Shown: positions 41,940-44,973 of the stretch, piece by piece
Layout of the letters: each line of letters opens with the position of its first letter
Numbering within the stretch: position 1 is the first letter of the stretch
Assembly: GCA_900318035.1 (NCBI GenBank)
Contig: ONJC01000020.1
Location: 1-44,973 of the forward strand
Length of the DNA stretch: 44,973 nt
Direction of reading: 5' to 3'
DNA from: an uncultured Methanobrevibacter sp.
GTDB lineage: Archaea; Methanobacteriota; Methanobacteria; Methanobacteriales; Methanobacteriaceae
The notes under the pieces: generated by a model
What the model saw: the letters and a program-made list of their open reading frames with translations, nothing else
Database searches by the model: none
Told to the model about the DNA's origin: nothing
Translations under genes and position numbers: made by a program

Positions 41940-42308
41940 ATGCGACTTAGCGATAATATGAAAAAATTCTTAGATACAAAAGACAACAGACTTGAATTGC
42001 TCATGATTGCAGTTGGAATTCTATTTATTTTCACTTTATTTGACCTCACCTATTGTCTTGTAACCTATGGAGTAATCACCAATCATAATTCATTGAGCTA
42101 TCAGATAATCACCTTATTGATTCCAGCACTATTCATTATATCAGTGATTGTTAAAATTTTCAGATGGAATGTAAGTTTTTCAGAAATAATATGGGACATT
42201 TATACTCCGTTATTATTTTGGGGAATTTTAATAGGTTTTACACTACCATTAAGTTTAGTTTTTGCGGCAATCTGTAAAGGGATGATGGTACTGGATTTAT
42301 TCATATGA
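41940..42308 (+). CDS. Small multi-pass membrane protein of unknown function
   Basis: A 122-residue protein with three to four hydrophobic helices (about 18-38, 47-68, 85-103 and 106-120) after a polar, charged start (MRLSDNMKKFLDTKDNR). The ATG at 41940 follows GGTGA by 4 nt, immediately after the preceding gene's stop, which supports a real two-gene operon. The sequence around residue 70-85 (KIFRWNVSFSEIIWDI) is likely cytoplasmic. No recognised motif. Confidence 0.7.
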   Translation: MRLSDNMKKFLDTKDNRLELLMIAVGILFIFTLFDLTYCLVTYGVITNHNSLSYQIITLLIPALFIISVIVKIFRWNVSFSEIIWDIYTPLLFWGILIGFTLPLSLVFAAICKGMMVLDLFI

Positions 42309-42421
42309 ACCATCAACTTAAAAATCAAAATTTAAAAAAAAAATCTAATCATCAAACCAAATTCAAAGATTAATATATAATTACTGAAAAATAATTATAC
42401 ATAGGAAAATGGGGTTTAAAC

Positions 42422-43225
42422 ATGAAAAGATTTTTAAACATTAACGATATCGAAATTTGTGTAGATGATACGCAACAAGGCGAGAATGCATTATTGCTAG
42501 TTCATGGATTGACCGCTGACAAGTCAAGCATGTATCCGATAAGGGACATGTTCAAGGACGATTACCGTGTAATTACTATTGATACAAGAGGACATGGAGA
42601 ATCAACACGCCCCGAGAAGTATACAATTGACGACCATGCACTTGACATACACGAAATCATCAAAGAACTGGATTTGAAAAAGGTTGACCTTTTAGGTTAT
42701 TCAATGGGTTCATACATTGCACTTAGGACTGCTGAGGTTCAATGTGATGACATTGATCATCTAATATTGCTTTGCACTAAGCCTAACGGCAAGACTTCAT
42801 CAGTTGCAAGACTATTGAAGGAAGCAAATCTCGACATTACCCAAATAACACAGGAAGAAATGATGGGAGTTATACTAAAAGCCAGCCTTGCTCCACATTC
42901 ATTAGAAAAAGTTGCAAACGGAGAACTGGATGTTGGAGAGTTATTAAGCAGTGATGAAAGTCCAGAATTAAGCGAAGAAGAAAAAGCCGCAGAAGATGCA
43001 TCACTTGCCAACTTTGACAATTCCAAGGATTATGATAAAGTTACCTGCAAAACATTAGTTATTGGTGCTGAATATGACGGCATTAATCCGCCGGAATTAG
43101 GCCGTGAAGTAGCTGATGGAATCAAGGATGCTGAATTTGAATTGATTAAAGATGCAGGACATCTTGTTATTGTAGAACAGCCGGATGAATTTAAAAAAAT
43201 TGTTGAAAACTTCTTAAAAAATTAA
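42422..43225 (+). CDS. Alpha/beta-hydrolase
   Basis: A 267-residue cytosolic alpha/beta-hydrolase-fold enzyme. The oxyanion segment LLLVHGLTADKSS (about 25-37) is followed by VITIDTRGHGEST and the nucleophile elbow LLGYSMGSY with Ser94. The acid is probably the Asp of IGAEYDGINPP (about 219) and the base the His of KDAGHLVIVEQP (about 247). The cap between is helical and acidic. It is likely an esterase, lipase or C-C hydrolase; the substrate is unknown. The ATG at 42422 follows GGGG by 7 nt. It is followed 12 nt later by a small membrane protein gene, probably co-transcribed. Confidence 0.9.
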   Translation: MKRFLNINDIEICVDDTQQGENALLLVHGLTADKSSMYPIRDMFKDDYRVITIDTRGHGESTRPEKYTIDDHALDIHEIIKELDLKKVDLLGYSMGSYIALRTAEVQCDDIDHLILLCTKPNGKTSSVARLLKEANLDITQITQEEMMGVILKASLAPHSLEKVANGELDVGELLSSDESPELSEEEKAAEDASLANFDNSKDYDKVTCKTLVIGAEYDGINPPELGREVADGIKDAEFELIKDAGHLVIVEQPDEFKKIVENFLKN

Positions 43226-43237
43226 AATGGTGAGAAA

Positions 43238-43396
43238 ATGAATTTAGTGTTAATATTAAAAATAGTTACATTTATAATGCTGGTAGTTATAGCTGCATTA
43301 TTGTTTATCAATCGTGAAGCAGAAAACCAAAGTAAAGCCAGATTAGCATTCGTACTACTTTTGATTTTGTTTATACTTTCATTATTTATGCTTTAA
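43238..43396 (+). CDS. 52-residue two-helix membrane protein
   Basis: A short ORF with two hydrophobic helices (MNLVLILKIVTFIMLVVIAA, then LAFVLLLILFILSLFML) separated by a charged turn (INREAENQSKAR). The ATG at 43238 follows GGTGAG by 3-4 nt and begins 12 nt after the hydrolase stop, so it is probably the second gene of that operon. A hairpin terminator follows 14 nt after the stop. No family recognised. Confidence 0.65.
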   Translation: MNLVLILKIVTFIMLVVIAALLFINREAENQSKARLAFVLLLILFILSLFML

Positions 43397-43410
43397 TGAA
43401 ATTTAAGAGA

Positions 43411-43432
43411 CTGTCCATAAATTTGTGGACAG
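43411..43432. terminator. Bidirectional hairpin between convergent genes
   Basis: CTGTCCA and TGGACAG form a perfect 7-bp stem with an 8-nt loop between the ends of two converging genes. A TTTTTTT run lies about 11 nt to the right on the plus strand; T-richness on the left for the minus strand is weaker. Confidence 0.65.
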
Positions 43433-43453
43433 CTCCAAAAACTTTTTTTAAAT

Positions 43454-44740
43454 TTAAATTTTTTCCAATGCCTGATCCACATCGGCCAAAATATCTTCAA
43501 TATCTTCAATGCCGACTGAGAATCTGATTAAGTCCGGTGTAACTCCGGTAGACAATTGCTGTTCTTCAGACAGTTGTGAATGTGTTGTTGATGCAGGATG
43601 AGTTACAAGAGATTTTGCATCACCTATGTTTGCTAAAAATGATATCAATTCAACATTTTCAATGAATTTTAATGCACCTTCATAACCTGCCTTAAGACCG
43701 AATGAAACGATTCCGCCATAACCCTTTTCGGCATATTTTTTAGCTACTTCATGGTTTGGTGATGATTCCAAACCGGAATATGTTACCCATGCCACTTTTG
43801 GATGAGCTTCCAAATGCTCGGCAACTGCCATTGCATTTGAAGCATGCCTTTCAATTCTTAATCCTAATGTTTCAAGGCCCTGCATTAGTAAAAATGAATT
43901 GAACGGTGATGGAACAGCACCGGTATCCCTTCCAACAACTGCACGGATTCTGGTTGTAAAGGCAGCACCCTTAAACTCTTCAGCAAATACCAATCCGTTA
44001 TATGTTGCATCAGGCTCAGACAATGTTGGGAATTTACCGTTCATCCAGTCAAAGTCACCTTTTTCAATGACAATTCCACCTAAAGTTGTACCATGACCTC
44101 CGATGTATTTGGTTGCAGATGATGCAATGATGTCAGCCCCATGGTCAAATGGTCTGACTGAACCTATTCCAACAGTATTGTCCGCAATTAGAGGAATATC
44201 ATGTGAATGTGCAATTTCAGCCAATTTATCAAAATCAGGAATGTCCAATTTTGGATTTCCGATTGATTCTACATAAATCGCACGGGTTCTATCATCAATA
44301 GCTTTTTCAAACAGTTCAGGAGATTGTGAATCCACAAATGTTACTGTACGGCCCAATTCCTCCAAAGTATTTTCAAAAAGCTCATAAGTTCCACCATAGA
44401 GGTTATCTGCAGATACAATATTGTCTCCAACCTTAGTCAGGTTAATGATTGCATAAAAAATAGCCGCCATTCCAGAAGCAGTTGCATATGCGGCAGTTCC
44501 CCCTTCAATAGCTGCCATTCTTTTTTCAAATGCTTCAGTGGTCGGATTTGTTAGTCTTGTGTAAATGTTTCCTCCTTCCTTAAGTGCAAATCTGTTTGCA
44601 GCCTGCTCGGAAGACTCAAATACATAGGATGTAGTCTGATAAATTGGTGTTACTCTTGAACCGGTTTCATCAACTTCCTCCTGGCCCGCATGCACACCAA
44701 TTGTTGAGATATTTTTTTTGTTTTTAATTTCATACGCCAT
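43454..44740 (-). CDS. metY: O-acetyl-L-homoserine sulfhydrylase-type PLP enzyme
   Basis: A 428-residue enzyme of the Cys/Met-metabolism PLP family. Family marks: STIGVHAGQEEVDETGSRVTPIYQTTSYVF at the start, YTRLTNPTTEAFEKRMAALEGG-like block, ASGMAAI, NLYGGTYELF, and SATKYIGGHGTTLGG with the PLP-binding Lys. The GGHG after the lysine and the full length fit O-acetylhomoserine sulfhydrylases (MetY/Met17), which make homocysteine from O-acetylhomoserine and sulphide in the cytoplasm, rather than the shorter cystathionine synthases. The ATG at 44740 follows GTGAT; an in-frame GTG three codons earlier is part of that site. Own promoter (AATATTTATATTT near 44780) and no metabolic neighbour in the window. 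Confidence 0.92.
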   Translation of the reverse strand: MAYEIKNKKNISTIGVHAGQEEVDETGSRVTPIYQTTSYVFESSEQAANRFALKEGGNIYTRLTNPTTEAFEKRMAAIEGGTAAYATASGMAAIFYAIINLTKVGDNIVSADNLYGGTYELFENTLEELGRTVTFVDSQSPELFEKAIDDRTRAIYVESIGNPKLDIPDFDKLAEIAHSHDIPLIADNTVGIGSVRPFDHGADIIASSATKYIGGHGTTLGGIVIEKGDFDWMNGKFPTLSEPDATYNGLVFAEEFKGAAFTTRIRAVVGRDTGAVPSPFNSFLLMQGLETLGLRIERHASNAMAVAEHLEAHPKVAWVTYSGLESSPNHEVAKKYAEKGYGGIVSFGLKAGYEGALKFIENVELISFLANIGDAKSLVTHPASTTHSQLSEEQQLSTGVTPDLIRFSVGIEDIEDILADVDQALEKI

Positions 44741-44881
44741 AATAATCACATAATACTTTGTAAAATTTAATATTTATATTTAAATTCCTAAAGAAAACTA
44801 CTGATTTTGGATATGAAATCCTATTGTATTTAGATTAAATTACGGTGAAATTCTTAGATGGCAATTGGCAGGAATTGAACC

Positions 44882-44905
44882 TCTCCGGCTTGTAGAAGCC
44901 GGAGA
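44882..44905. other. Perfect 10-bp hairpin after a truncated ORF
   Basis: Arms TCTCCGGCTT and AAGCCGGAGA with a 4-nt loop, unusually GC-rich for this window. It begins 3 nt after the stop of the partial ORF and is followed (minus strand) by GGTTCAATTCC. No T-run follows. Such a hairpin plus TTCAA resembles right ends of IS200/IS605-type elements, but also 3' mRNA structures. Confidence 0.5.
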
Positions 44906-44908
44906 TTC

Positions 44909-44973
44909 TTAGGCCATGCCTATTTTTTCGTCAAAGCATTTCCATTCATAATAATATGTGGATTTTCCTTGAC
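44909..44973 (-). CDS. C-terminal end of an unidentified protein (rest outside window)
   Basis: An open frame enters from the window end and stops at 44909. The last residues are GKSTYYYEWKCFDEKIGMA followed by TAA. The frame has natural codon use, and a strong hairpin follows the stop. Twenty residues are too few to assign a family; the two other frames stop early or look less protein-like. It may belong to a mobile element (see hairpin), with low certainty. Confidence 0.35.
   Translation of the reverse strand, partial: QGKSTYYYEWKCFDEKIGMA

Noticed and set aside
41621..42049. 142-codon minus-strand frame opposite the two small membrane genes
   Set aside because: It spans two plus-strand genes whose junction has a good GGTGA ribosome site; its own product has no coherent helices and no start signals.
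44861..44946. tRNA gene at the window end (GGTTCAATTCC T-loop look-alike)
   Set aside because: The T-stem has mismatches, no sequence pairs with the would-be acceptor CAATTGC about 70 nt upstream, and the strong hairpin has a 4-nt loop, not an anticodon loop.

Overview
The window looks like a chromosomal segment of a gut-type methanogenic archaeon, most likely Methanobrevibacter or a close relative. The basis is established-family recognition: methenyl-H4MPT cyclohydrolase (Mch) of the methanogenesis pathway, an archaeal EF-2 with the diphthamide-loop histidine, very AT-rich intergenic DNA with poly-T terminators, GGTG/GAGGTG-type Shine-Dalgarno sites, and large adhesin-like surface proteins of the kind abundant in that genus. 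Nearly all genes are on the minus strand.

Layout. 1-7.7 kb: two very large adhesin-like genes, one cut by the window start (tandem Ig-like domains), one complete (repeated surface domains, an Asp/Pro-rich stalk and a C-terminal hydrophobic anchor). 8.2-13.0 kb: two tandem rubrerythrins, a DUF4013-type membrane protein, mch, and a secreted beta-helix protein with a small membrane protein. 13.1-23.7 kb: an unusual run of apparently cytosolic repeat proteins. It holds a beta-helix fused to a TIR domain, three HEAT-repeat genes and a membrane-anchored HEAT remnant, a beta-helix protein co-transcribed with an RlaP-like nucleotidyltransferase, and a 690-aa protein with a DUF2135-like domain next to a coiled-coil partner. 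23.8-27.5 kb: housekeeping genes (NSS-family transporter, aEF-2). 27.6-29.0 kb: a 26-codon ORF with a perfect ribosome binding site, and a Rpn/PD-(D/E)XK-type gene beside a duplicated copy of its own tail.

29.3-41.5 kb: a second block of odd genes, flanked by two perfect 19-bp direct repeats. In transcription order it encodes a DUF1281-like/RrmJ-like fusion with degenerate catalytic residues, a P-loop kinase lacking a normal start codon, a giant cytosolic beta-helix protein, a cytosolic BspA-type LRR-HEAT fusion, two related TPR proteins (one with four zinc-knuckle CxxC pairs), a TPR-HExxH gluzincin, a TPR protein and a DnaK/Hsp70. 41.6-45.0 kb: small membrane proteins, an alpha/beta hydrolase, an O-acetylhomoserine sulfhydrylase and a truncated ORF end with a strong hairpin.

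The main discovery candidate is that both odd blocks share a promoter-like motif, CTTTA-N4-A(C/T)TTWWATA. It occurs at six or seven sites, each just upstream of a gene of these blocks or at their edge, and I did not see it upstream of the housekeeping genes. With the shared beta-helix, HEAT and TPR architectures, this suggests one co-regulated intracellular system (repeat-protein scaffolds with an Hsp70, a protease, TIR, nucleotidyltransferase and kinase effectors). Its function is unknown; a stress, quality-control or conflict/defence role is inference only.
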